Positions 1 to 8,344 of a stretch of 64,000 nt of DNA are shown here, in pieces. Where the stretch lies: assembly GCA_022844345.1 (NCBI GenBank), contig JALHLU010000012.1, positions 62,001 to 126,000 on the forward strand, written 5' to 3'. A program made the position numbers and the translations under genes. Below the pieces are notes generated by a model. It did no database searches. It saw only the letters and a program-made list of their open reading frames with translations, and had not been told where the DNA came from. Source of the stretch: Hyphomonadaceae bacterium. GTDB taxonomy: Bacteria > Pseudomonadota > Alphaproteobacteria > Caulobacterales > Hyphomonadaceae. Numbering within the stretch: the first letter of the stretch is position 1; every line of letters starts with the position of its first letter.

Positions 1-1260
1 CACCGCTTCATTCGCGGGAAGATGCGCTCAGCCGCCAAGCTGTCTTACCGCCAGGCCCAGGATGCCATCGATGGCGCCCCCGACGACAAGACGCAGCCGC
101 TGCTGGAATCTGTCCTGAAGCCGTTATGGGGCGCCTACCGCGCCGTCTCGAAAGCGCGCGATCAGCGTCACCCGCTGGACCTCGACCTGCCCGAGCGCCG
201 CGTGCGCATCGGCGAGGATGGCAAGATCGCCTCGATCAGCCTGCGCGAACGTTTCGATGCGCATCGCCTGATCGAGGAGTTCATGATCCAGGCCAACGTC
301 TGCGCCGCCGAAACGCTGGAAGCCAGGCGCACGCCTCTCATCTATCGCGTTCACGAAGAACCGAGTGAGGAGAAGGTCAACAACCTCTCCAATTTCCTGC
401 CGACCATCGGCCTCAAATGGACCCGCGGCGAGACCATCACCGGCGCGCGTTTCAACAAGCTGCTGGGTGACGTGAAGGGCTCGGAGAACGAGCCGCTGGT
501 CAACGAAATGGTCCTGCGGACGCAGGCCCAGGCGCGCTATGCTGACGAGAACCTGGGCCATTTCGGCCTCAACCTCGCGAAGTATGCGCACTTCACCTCG
601 CCCATCCGCCGGTATTCTGACCTGATCGTACACCGCGCGCTGGTTCGCGCTCTCGACCTCGGCCCCGACGGCATGAGCGACCAGGACGCGGTGCGCCTTG
701 AGGAGATGGCCGAACACGTCACCATGACCGAACGCCGGTCCATGGCGGCCGAGCGCGAGGCGACCGACCGCTATCTCGCCATCTACATGGCCGACCGGAT
801 TGGCGCAGTGTTCGACGCCCGCATTGCAGGCGTGAATCGCGCGGGCCTGTTCGTGCGGCTTGCGGAAAACGGGGCGGATGGCTTCATCCCTGCCTCGCGC
901 TTGTCGGACGAATACTGGATCCACGATGACGTCAGCGCGGCCATGGTCGCACAGCGTTCCGGCCAGCGTTACGAGATGGGCATGACCGTGCAGGTGAAGC
1001 TCATGGAAGCAACGCCCGTAACGGGCGGCCTGCTGTTCTCCATGCAATCGCCGCCACGTCCGCGACGCACGGACCTGAAGATGCCCTCGCGCGACAGCGA
1101 TGGCCGTGGCCCGCCGCGTGGGCCCCGCGAAGGCCCGGCCCGCAAGCGGCCCACAGATGGCGGCGGTCGTCCGCCAAATATCCGCCATTCGACGAAGAAG
1201 GGCCCAGGCGGAGGCGGCAAGCCCAGCTACGGCAAAAACAAGAAGAAAAAGGGCCGATAG
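1..1260 (+). CDS. rnr: Ribonuclease R, C-terminal part (5' end outside window)
   Basis: This is the 3' part of a processive 3'-5' exoribonuclease of the RNB/RNase II family, which degrades structured mRNA and rRNA in the cytoplasm. The frame is open to base 1, so the N-terminal cold-shock domains and the first catalytic aspartates lie upstream. Visible are the end of the RNB domain, with the conserved YAHFTSPIRRYSDL segment near codon 200, and an S1 RNA-binding domain over roughly codons 260-340. The last 60 or so codons form a Lys/Arg/Gly-rich tail, typical of RNase R rather than RNase II. A methionine at 22 is internal and not a start. The Nudix gene follows in the same direction 52 bases later and may be cotranscribed. 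Confidence 0.93.
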   Translation, partial: HRFIRGKMRSAAKLSYRQAQDAIDGAPDDKTQPLLESVLKPLWGAYRAVSKARDQRHPLDLDLPERRVRIGEDGKIASISLRERFDAHRLIEEFMIQANVCAAETLEARRTPLIYRVHEEPSEEKVNNLSNFLPTIGLKWTRGETITGARFNKLLGDVKGSENEPLVNEMVLRTQAQARYADENLGHFGLNLAKYAHFTSPIRRYSDLIVHRALVRALDLGPDGMSDQDAVRLEEMAEHVTMTERRSMAAEREATDRYLAIYMADRIGAVFDARIAGVNRAGLFVRLAENGADGFIPASRLSDEYWIHDDVSAAMVAQRSGQRYEMGMTVQVKLMEATPVTGGLLFSMQSPPRPRRTDLKMPSRDSDGRGPPRGPREGPARKRPTDGGGRPPNIRHSTKKGPGGGGKPSYGKNKKKKGR

Positions 1261-1312
1261 GCTTCCGATCTCGCCCGTTGACTGTGCCTGTCGGCGGGTC
1301 CAACTCAGCGCC

Positions 1313-2092
1313 ATGACCAGCCCGTTCGACCCGGAAGATGACCCCGCGCAGGTTGCAGCCGCCAGAGCCGCAGCCGCGAACAGCCTGAGCGAGGACGATC
1401 TGCTCCGCGAGGATCCGGCGAACCTCGTCGACAACCCCGCCGCGCCGCGTGATGCAGCAACGCTGATCCTCTACAAGCTCACGGTCGATGGCCCGCGCAT
1501 TCTCATGGGCTGCCGTTCATCCGGTCATGACTTCATGCCGGACAAGTATGTCTTTCCCGGCGGCCGGGTTGACGACGAGGATGCGATCGTCCCGGCGCTG
1601 TCCGAATTGAGCGCTGAGGAACTCCGCACGCTGGAGATAGGCGCCGCCCGCGCGCCACGCGCCTTCCCGCTGACAGCTGTGCGCGAGATGTTCGAGGAGA
1701 CCGGCCTGATTGTCGGCCGCGCCTCGTCCCGCCTTGGCGACGTGCCCCCGGCGTGGGTCGACTATTTCGGCCAGGGCGCAGCGCCTGCTCTCGGCGCTTT
1801 CCAGTTCGTCGGCCGCGCCATCACGCCGCCGATGCGCCACAAGCGCTTCGACGCCCGCTTCTTCATGGCCAACGCCGAGGAGGCGCTGATCGACGACCGG
1901 GCACCCGCCGACAGCCGCGAACTGGCGGACCTCCGCTGGTTCACGCTGGCCGAAGTGGCCGGGCTGGACCTGCCGAATGTCACGCGCTTCGTGATCTCCG
2001 AGGTGGAGGCGAGGCTGGCTGGGCAGTCGCCCGTCCGGCCATTTCACCTCTACTGGACCCAATCCGGGCATGTCCGCGAGCGGATCGGCTGA
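1313..2092 (+). CDS. Nudix hydrolase (NUDT7/NUDT19-like)
   Basis: A Nudix-fold hydrolase of 259 residues, expected to cleave a nucleoside diphosphate linked to another moiety; CoA derivatives are a known substrate class for the NUDT7/19 branch, but the substrate here is not shown. The box core REMFEETG is present and a KYVFPGGRVD segment precedes it. The spacing G-x5-E-x7-REMFEETG is kept, but the first Glu of the classical box is Arg (GAARAP-R-AFPLTAV-REMF). The start is set at the ATG at 1313, because longer frames run antisense-like through the rnr tail. The residues before the fold are Asp/Ala-rich and probably disordered. Confidence 0.85.
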   Translation: MTSPFDPEDDPAQVAAARAAAANSLSEDDLLREDPANLVDNPAAPRDAATLILYKLTVDGPRILMGCRSSGHDFMPDKYVFPGGRVDDEDAIVPALSELSAEELRTLEIGAARAPRAFPLTAVREMFEETGLIVGRASSRLGDVPPAWVDYFGQGAAPALGAFQFVGRAITPPMRHKRFDARFFMANAEEALIDDRAPADSRELADLRWFTLAEVAGLDLPNVTRFVISEVEARLAGQSPVRPFHLYWTQSGHVRERIG

Positions 2093-2130
2093 CCAAATTC
2101 CGATATCTTTCAGTTATTTGACGCCCTCCC

Positions 2131-2159
2131 TTGACTCGGATGGCCGTCGCCTGTCTAAG
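2131..2159 (+). promoter_or_regulatory. Putative sigma-70 promoter of rpmG
   Basis: TTGACT at 2131-2136 is followed by a 17-base spacer and TCTAAG at 2154-2159, about 40 bases before the L33 start. The -35 box and spacing are good and the -10 box is weak. It is predicted by eye only. Confidence 0.4.
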
Positions 2160-2197
2160 CACGCTTCCGAATTTTCAGATACCGTCCGAGATCGACC

Positions 2198-2365
2198 ATG
2201 GCCAAGCCAACCACCATCAAGATTCGCCTGAACTCCTCGGCGGACACGGGCTTCTTCTACGTGACGAAGAAGAACCCGCGCACGCAGACCGAAAAGCTCG
2301 TGCTGAAGAAGTACGATCCGGTCGTGCGCAAGCACGTCGATTTCAAGGAAGGCAAGATCAAGTAG
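2198..2365 (+). CDS. rpmG: 50S ribosomal protein L33
   Basis: A 55-residue protein matching the full length of bacterial L33, a small component of the large ribosomal subunit. It starts [11 protein letters not shown] and contains the family segment [18 protein letters not shown], ending in the usual basic KEGKIK. It has no zinc-binding CxxC pairs, so it is the zinc-independent (C-) form. It stands alone, with a promoter-like sequence upstream and a strong hairpin terminator immediately downstream. Confidence 0.97.
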   Translation: MAKPTTIKIRLNSSADTGFFYVTKKNPRTQTEKLVLKKYDPVVRKHVDFKEGKIK

Positions 2366-2404
2366 ATCTTGCTCCCTGCTTTCGGGTGGGGAAACACGGA
2401 ATTG

Positions 2405-2435
2405 AAAAGGCCCGGAGCGATGCTCCGGGCCTTTT
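2405..2435. terminator. Bidirectional intrinsic terminator between rpmG and the PQQ dehydrogenase
   Basis: A perfect 14-bp stem (AAAAGGCCCGGAGC paired with GCTCCGGGCCTTTT) closes a 3-base GAT loop. The A-run and T-run at its ends make it work in both directions, which suits the convergent genes on each side: L33 stops at 2365 (+) and the dehydrogenase at 2448 (-). Confidence 0.92.
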
Positions 2436-2447
2436 GCTTTGGAGGTC

Positions 2448-5234
2448 CTATTCCGCCGCTTTCGGCAGCGCATAGGCGATGACCCATCCGCCCTGGCCGT
2501 CGACCGGCTCGTCATTCCCCGTGCGCGGATAGCGCCAGCTCGGATTGGGAATGGTCACCACCACATACTGGCGGCCATCCTTGCCGACATAGCTCATCGG
2601 CGTTGCGTGCGCGCTGCCCGGCAGATCGTCCTGCCACTTCACTTCGCCCGTGCGCAGGTCGAACGCGCGGATAGTCGAGTCCATCGTACCGGCGTGGAAG
2701 ATGAGCCCGCCGCGCGTGGTCATCGACGCCGACTGCAACGGCGTGCCCACCATGAAGGGCAACCCGGACGGGATGCCGAACGGACCGGATTCCTTCATCG
2801 ACCCCAGCGGCCGCTTCCACAGCAGCTTGTTGGTGTTGAGGTCGATAACGCCGATCATGCCGTAGGGAGGCTCGAAGCACGGCAGGTTCGGATCAATGTT
2901 CAGGAACGGAATCGGCAGGCGCCAGTCCGACATGAACGGGGCGGTGTCGCCGCGATAGAGCACGCGGTCCTGGTCAAACCGCTGCTGGTGAGCTGCGCGC
3001 GCCTGGCCGGCCTGTCCGCCGCCCGCGCCGCGACCTGGACCTGCCGCCGGTTCCTGCGGCCCCGCGTGGTCATCGCGCGCGGCCCTGCGAGCCGCCACAG
3101 AGGCGGCGGCCGCCTCGCGATCTTCCAGGCTGCGCAGGACGATGCGGTTGCCCATGGTCATCGGAGAGGCCACCAGCAGGCCATTGTCGGCGTCAACCGA
3201 GACCGAGCCCCAGTTGAAGCCGCCAGCATTGCCCGGATACTGGAACGTCCCGCCCCAGGTCTCCTCCGCGTCGCCGTAACCGCCGCCGCCGCGCATCGGC
3301 GGCGTGAAGAGGCCCTCATAGCGCATCTTCTTGTACTCGACGCGGCAATGCAGCTGGTCCAGCGGGGTCACGCCCCACATGTCCTGCTCCATGCGGTCGT
3401 CGCGGAAGTGGGGCAGCGATGAGAAGGGCTGGGTCGCCGTCACCCTTTCACCCTCAGCCGGCCCCTGCGGCACGGGCACTTCCGGCGTCTCGTAGATCGG
3501 CACGCCCGTGCGCCTGTCGAGCAGGAAGATTTCGCCGCGTTTGGTCGGCTGCGCCACGGCAGGAATGATCTCTCCGGTCCCGTCCTTGCGGATGTCGATC
3601 AGCACGGGTTGGGAGGGTACGTCATAGTCCCAGATGTCGCGATGAACAGTCTGGTAGACCCAGCGGCGCTCGCCGGTTGCCGCATCAATGGCGACGACCG
3701 CGCTGGCGTTCTCCTCGGATTCCTTCGACCGCAGATCGCCGTCAAAATAGTCGGGCGAGGAATTGCCCGTCGGCGCGTAGATCAGGTTCAGCTTGGGATC
3801 ATAGCTCATGTTGGACCACACGTTCGGCGTGCCGCGCGTGTATTCCTGGCCTTCGTCGGGAAGTCCGCGGAAGCCCGGCTTGCCGAGGTCCCATGCCCAG
3901 GCGAACTCACCGGTCAACGCGCTGTAGGCGCGAACCACGCCGGATGGATTGCCGATCTGCTGGTTGTCCGTGACCCAGCCCCCGGTGACGACATTGCCCC
4001 CGGCCACGAGCGGCGCCGACGTCACCATGAAGTTGCCAAGCGGCGCATACCCAAGGCCGGACATGAGGTTGACCTCGCCATCGCGGCCGAAAGACGTGCA
4101 GACCCGGCCTGTCATCGCGTCGACCGCGACCAGGCGCGCATCCACCGTTCCGGCAATGATGCGCTTGGCGCACTCGCCGGTGTAGTCGGCCGGCGCTTCA
4201 TAATACCCGAGGCCGCGGCAGGTCCGGGCGAAGGTGGAGGCGTTTTCGATGCCGCCAGGAACCTGGGTCCGGGTGTCGTGGGTCCAGACCTCGGCGCCGG
4301 TATCCGAATCCAGCGCAATCAGCTTGCTTCCAGCCGTGCAGATATATACGAGCCCGTTGGCCATCTGCGGCGTCTGCTTGAAGTCGTAGGGAACGCCGGT
4401 GCGGAACTCCCACGCCTTCTCAAGCGTCCCCACAGTGTCTGCATTGATCTGGTCGATCTGGGCAAAGCGCTGCCCACCCGCCACCCCGCCATAGAAGCGC
4501 CAGTCTGTGACGGCAGAATCGCCGATCAGCTTCGCGTCACGCGTGCCTTCAGCGACGGGATAGGTCTGCATCGCGCCCGCAGCCAGCAACAGCGCGCCGG
4601 CGATGCTGGCAAAGCCCACCCAGCGCCCGCCCACATAGATTGGTCGAACCTCCGCCTTCTTGGTGGCAGCCGCATGCCAAGGCGAGAGGAACCAGAGGCC
4701 AACCACAAGCCATGCCGCAAGGCGCGGCAGCAGGGCGACAAAGTCCAGCCCCGCCTCAAGGAAGGACCACACCAAGGTGAAGACGAGGATAGCCGCATAG
4801 ACAGTCGAGGCCAGCGGGTTGCGCGTGAACACAAACCACGCGCACGCCAACAGCAGCGCTCCCATCAGCGCGTAGTAGAAGCTGCCCCCCAGCATCAGCA
4901 GCTGGACGCCATACCACAGCAGGTAGGCGGCGATGGACGCCAGCGCAGCTGCGTAGGCGGTGTTGAGGCCCAGAACGATCGCCTGCGGGTCGTTCTTGCG
5001 GATCAGCTGGATGGAGAGGAACGCGGCCCCGATGAAGAGCGCACCGGTGATGAAATAGAACATCGCCGCGATGATCATGCCCATGTTGACCTGCAGCGGC
5101 AGCGGGTCCGGGTTGAATGGCCCTGGCGGCGGAAGGGGCGGCGACAGCTCGTTGACGACACCGCCAGCGATGGCGACCAGTGCGATCAACAGATAAGCGA
5201 CCGCAAACGCCCAGGGGGCGATACGCGTGGGCAT
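2448..5234 (-). CDS. Membrane-bound PQQ-dependent dehydrogenase, glucose/quinate/shikimate family
   Basis: A quinoprotein of 928 residues that would oxidise a sugar or polyol in the periplasm and pass electrons to ubiquinone. Several hydrophobic helices occupy about the first 200 residues, and the rest is the eight-bladed PQQ propeller. Propeller signs include the entry motif DWRFYGGVAGGQRF, repeated W-docking strands, and HRDIWDYDVPSQP, which carries the expected catalytic Asp. The ATG at 5234 has a GGAGG six bases upstream, so the longer frame is rejected. It is longer than E. coli Gcd (about 796 residues), partly through an Ala/Gly/Gln-rich insertion coded near 2980-3130. No pqq biosynthesis genes lie in the window. 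The substrate cannot be assigned. Confidence 0.9.
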   Translation of the reverse strand: MPTRIAPWAFAVAYLLIALVAIAGGVVNELSPPLPPPGPFNPDPLPLQVNMGMIIAAMFYFITGALFIGAAFLSIQLIRKNDPQAIVLGLNTAYAAALASIAAYLLWYGVQLLMLGGSFYYALMGALLLACAWFVFTRNPLASTVYAAILVFTLVWSFLEAGLDFVALLPRLAAWLVVGLWFLSPWHAAATKKAEVRPIYVGGRWVGFASIAGALLLAAGAMQTYPVAEGTRDAKLIGDSAVTDWRFYGGVAGGQRFAQIDQINADTVGTLEKAWEFRTGVPYDFKQTPQMANGLVYICTAGSKLIALDSDTGAEVWTHDTRTQVPGGIENASTFARTCRGLGYYEAPADYTGECAKRIIAGTVDARLVAVDAMTGRVCTSFGRDGEVNLMSGLGYAPLGNFMVTSAPLVAGGNVVTGGWVTDNQQIGNPSGVVRAYSALTGEFAWAWDLGKPGFRGLPDEGQEYTRGTPNVWSNMSYDPKLNLIYAPTGNSSPDYFDGDLRSKESEENASAVVAIDAATGERRWVYQTVHRDIWDYDVPSQPVLIDIRKDGTGEIIPAVAQPTKRGEIFLLDRRTGVPIYETPEVPVPQGPAEGERVTATQPFSSLPHFRDDRMEQDMWGVTPLDQLHCRVEYKKMRYEGLFTPPMRGGGGYGDAEETWGGTFQYPGNAGGFNWGSVSVDADNGLLVASPMTMGNRIVLRSLEDREAAAASVAARRAARDDHAGPQEPAAGPGRGAGGGQAGQARAAHQQRFDQDRVLYRGDTAPFMSDWRLPIPFLNIDPNLPCFEPPYGMIGVIDLNTNKLLWKRPLGSMKESGPFGIPSGLPFMVGTPLQSASMTTRGGLIFHAGTMDSTIRAFDLRTGEVKWQDDLPGSAHATPMSYVGKDGRQYVVVTIPNPSWRYPRTGNDEPVDGQGGWVIAYALPKAAE

Positions 5235-5447
5235 GGATGTCCTCCCGACCGGCCGTATCCCTGCGCCCAACACCCGCGCGGTCCAGCCTTCTGGAAACGA
5301 AACTAGCGTTACTGATCGGTCCCCGAAAGGCGGCGGAGCGCCCCATGCGCCGGGTTTTCGCTACGTCAGCTGTCACAACCCTGTGCGCTGCGCGCAGATT
5401 GGCGGGGAGGCGCCTCGGCTATGGCGCGAATAGGGCCTGACCACCCC

Positions 5448-7043
5448 TTATGCGAAGGGCCGCATCGGTTCGGCCTTGTGCTCAGCGTAGGTGGTCTCGT
5501 CATCCGCCTCGATCAGCCGGACTTCATAGCCCCAGAGATCGGCGAGGTGCTGCAGCACCTTGTCGGCGTCCTTCTCCTCAAGCGTGACACCGTCCACCAC
5601 GTTATGGCGAAGTTCGAGGCGGCGGTCGCCGGCAAGGTCCACATCGACCACCTGGATATCCGGATCACGGCGGGCGACGTCGTATTGCCGCGCCAGCGCA
5701 CGGCGCACCTCACGATAGCCGCGCTCATCATGGATTGCGGAAACAAGCATCTCGTCCTCGTCATGATCATCCACGATCTGGAACAAGCCCATCTTCCGGA
5801 TCAGGTGCGGCGACAGGTATTGCGAGATGACGCTCTCGTCCCGGAAGTTGGCCCAGACATCCCTGAGCGTGCCGTAGGGATTGCCGTTGCCGGCAATGTC
5901 CGGGAACCAGGCGCGATCCTCGTCGGTCGGCGTGAGCGAGATACGCTCGATGTCCTGCATCATGGCAAAGCCGAGCGCGTAAGGGTTGATGCCCGAATAG
6001 CGCCGGTCGTTGAAATCGGGCTGCATAACCACGCTGGTGTGCGAGTGCAGGAATTCGAGATACGCGCCGTCACTGATCTGACCCTGCTCGTGCAGCCGGG
6101 TCATGATGCGGTGGTGGGTCCAGGTGGCGCAGCCCTCGTTCATCATCTTGGTCTGGCGCTGCGGGTAGAAGTACTGCGCGATGAGGCGGATGATGCGCAG
6201 GATTTCGCGCTGCCATCCGGCCAGGCGCGGCGCGGTCTTCTCGAGGAAGTAGAGGATGTTCTCTTCGGGCAGCTTCAGGATGGCCTTGCGGCGATCCTCC
6301 TCCAGCTTCTTCTTCGAGGCGGGCACCTTGCCCTTCGCCTTGGGCACCGTGCGCCAGAGGTCGTTGAACAAAGCCTCGCCGTGGGCTCGCCGCTCCTGCT
6401 CGCGGCGTTCCTCGGTCGCAAGGTCCATTGAACGCTTGCCGGGATAACGGTGTATGCCATGACTCTGCAGCGCGTGCGCTGCATCCACCAGGCGCTCGAC
6501 CGCCTCGATGCCATAACGCTCCTCGCACTTGGCGATGTAGGCCTTGGCGAAGGAGAGGTAGTCCGCAATCCCGGACGCGTCGGTCCACTGGCGGAACACG
6601 TAGTTGTTCTTGAAGAAGTGGTTGTGGCCCATGGCGGCGTGGGCCAGCACCAGCGTCTGCATCGTCGCGGAGTTCTCCTCCATGATGTAGCAGATGCAGG
6701 GATCTGAATTGATGACGATCTCGTAGGCGAGACCCTGATAGCCCTTGTTGTACATCATCTGGTTGCGGGCGAAGTCCTTCCCGAAACTCCAGTGTTTGTA
6801 AAACAGCGGCATGCCGACGCTGGAATATGCATCAAGCATTTGCTCGGACGTGATCACCTCGATCTGCGTACGATAGGTGTCGAGCCCGAGCTCCACCTCT
6901 CCAACGCGGCGCACGGCGTCGAAGATGCGGCCCAGTGTATCGAAGTTCCAGTCCGATCCCGTATAGAGCAGCGAGGAAGCGGCCTCTGGCTTCGAGGCCG
7001 TGCGTGACTTCGGTTTGCTGGCGGCGGGTTTGTCGTTGCTCAT
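5448..7043 (-). CDS. SpoVR/YcgB family protein
   Basis: A 531-residue member of the SpoVR family, named for a Bacillus spore-cortex gene but widespread in non-sporulating proteobacteria as YcgB; its biochemical role is unsettled. Typical segments are SDWNFDTLGRIFDAVRRVGEVELGLD (written in two parts of the N-terminus), YPTQ-like YRTQIEVITSEQM, and MGHNHFFKNNYVF in the middle. The first 25 residues are a Lys/Ser/Ala-rich extension. It is the last gene of the prkA-yeaH-spoVR operon, starting three bases after the yeaH stop. That conserved linkage suggests it is a downstream effector of the PrkA kinase pathway. Confidence 0.93.
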   Translation of the reverse strand: MSNDKPAASKPKSRTASKPEAASSLLYTGSDWNFDTLGRIFDAVRRVGEVELGLDTYRTQIEVITSEQMLDAYSSVGMPLFYKHWSFGKDFARNQMMYNKGYQGLAYEIVINSDPCICYIMEENSATMQTLVLAHAAMGHNHFFKNNYVFRQWTDASGIADYLSFAKAYIAKCEERYGIEAVERLVDAAHALQSHGIHRYPGKRSMDLATEERREQERRAHGEALFNDLWRTVPKAKGKVPASKKKLEEDRRKAILKLPEENILYFLEKTAPRLAGWQREILRIIRLIAQYFYPQRQTKMMNEGCATWTHHRIMTRLHEQGQISDGAYLEFLHSHTSVVMQPDFNDRRYSGINPYALGFAMMQDIERISLTPTDEDRAWFPDIAGNGNPYGTLRDVWANFRDESVISQYLSPHLIRKMGLFQIVDDHDEDEMLVSAIHDERGYREVRRALARQYDVARRDPDIQVVDVDLAGDRRLELRHNVVDGVTLEEKDADKVLQHLADLWGYEVRLIEADDETTYAEHKAEPMRPFA

Positions 7044-7046
7044 GGC

Positions 7047-8330
7047 TTACGCCTCCGCCTTCGCGCCTTCGCGCGCAAACAGGTCCCGGAACACGGGATA
7101 GATATCGCGGCGGTGACTCACCTTGCGCATGGCAAGGCGCTCTTCCGACCCGGCGACGAGTTCGTACGCGCGCCACAGCGAGGAAGCTTCCCCCGCCTTG
7201 TCCTCGCGCCCATGACCGACCTCCAGGTAGGCATAGTACTGGCACAACGGCAGGATGGCGGCCTTGAGCAGGTTGATCGTGTTGGCGTTGTCCATGGGCA
7301 GGTTGTCGCCATCGCTGGCCTGCGCGGCATAGATGTTCCACTGCGTGGCCGGGTACCGGTCGTGAACAATCCGCGCCATCTCCTCCAGCGCGGTGGAGAC
7401 AACCGTGCCGCCGCTCTCGCGCGAATGGAAGAAGGTTTCCTCGTCCACCTCCTTGGCCTCGTGCGTGTGACGAATGAAGACGACATCGACGCGCTTGTAG
7501 CGGCGCTTCAGGAACAGATAGAGCAAGGAGTAGAAGCGCTTGGCGAGGTCCTTCATGTGCTCGTCCATCGAGCCGGACACGTCCATCAGGCAGAACATTA
7601 CCGCGCGCGCGACGGGCTTCGGGATCTGGTCATAGCGGCGATAACGCACGTCGATCGGATCGATGAAGGGCACAAGACGCATGCGGCGCTGCTTGCGGTC
7701 CAGTTCCTCGCGCAGCTTCGCGACCTCTTCGTCATGCCCGCCCTCGTCGTCGAGGCGCGCGATGCCGGCTTCAAGGGCCGCTATCTCTTCCGGACGCGGC
7801 CGGCCGAGCGCAGTACGCCGCAGCATCGAATTGCGCATCGTGCGGACCACAGACAGCGTCGCTGGCGGGCCAGATGAGCGATAACCAGCGCGCACCGGCT
7901 TGGTTTCCTCCACGCCCAGCACCTGTCGCTTGGCCAGGTCGGGAAGCTCAAGGTCTTCCAGGAAGAGGTCGAGGAATTCGTCATCCGACAGCGCGAAGCG
8001 GAAATCATCCTCGCCCTCGCCATCGGCGCCCGCGCCTGAACCACCGCCATCCTCGTCCGGACGCGCAATCGTATCGCCCTGCACATATTTCTTGTTGCCA
8101 GGGAGAACGTATTCGCGCTTGCCCCCCTGGCTGCCCCGGCGCAGCACGGGCTCATGCACGCCATCGGCCGGCACAACGATATCGCCGCCCTTTTCGATAT
8201 CCTTGATCGACCGCTTGGCCGAAGCCTCGCGCACGGCCCGGCGCACAAGCGCGCGGGCGCGGCGGATGAATCTCTGGCGGTTCGCCAGCGACTTGCCCCC
8301 CGGGTCCCGGCGACGATCAATGATGTGCAT
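7047..8330 (-). CDS. yeaH: YeaH/DUF444 family vWA-like protein
   Basis: A 427-residue DUF444 protein. The start MHIIDRRRDPGGKSLANRQRF is the conserved family N-terminus, so the ATG at 8330 is chosen over an upstream alternative start. A von Willebrand A-like domain begins near the middle with a MIDAS-type DVSGSM motif (CLMDVSGSMDEHMKD), pointing to metal-dependent protein contacts. An acidic, glycine-rich stretch lies around residue 110. In E. coli the homologue acts with the kinase YeaG in nitrogen-starvation and stationary-phase responses; the same role here is inferred from the operon. It lies 14 bases after prkA and 3 bases before spoVR. Confidence 0.92.
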   Translation of the reverse strand: MHIIDRRRDPGGKSLANRQRFIRRARALVRRAVREASAKRSIKDIEKGGDIVVPADGVHEPVLRRGSQGGKREYVLPGNKKYVQGDTIARPDEDGGGSGAGADGEGEDDFRFALSDDEFLDLFLEDLELPDLAKRQVLGVEETKPVRAGYRSSGPPATLSVVRTMRNSMLRRTALGRPRPEEIAALEAGIARLDDEGGHDEEVAKLREELDRKQRRMRLVPFIDPIDVRYRRYDQIPKPVARAVMFCLMDVSGSMDEHMKDLAKRFYSLLYLFLKRRYKRVDVVFIRHTHEAKEVDEETFFHSRESGGTVVSTALEEMARIVHDRYPATQWNIYAAQASDGDNLPMDNANTINLLKAAILPLCQYYAYLEVGHGREDKAGEASSLWRAYELVAGSEERLAMRKVSHRRDIYPVFRDLFAREGAKAEA

Positions 8331-8344
8331 GTTCGGGGCTTTCG

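Noticed and set aside
3609-5306. 565-codon open frame on the plus strand opposite the PQQ dehydrogenase
   Set aside because: Lies wholly antisense to a well-supported gene, has Arg/Pro/Gly-rich composition without domain motifs, and arises from GC-rich codon use.
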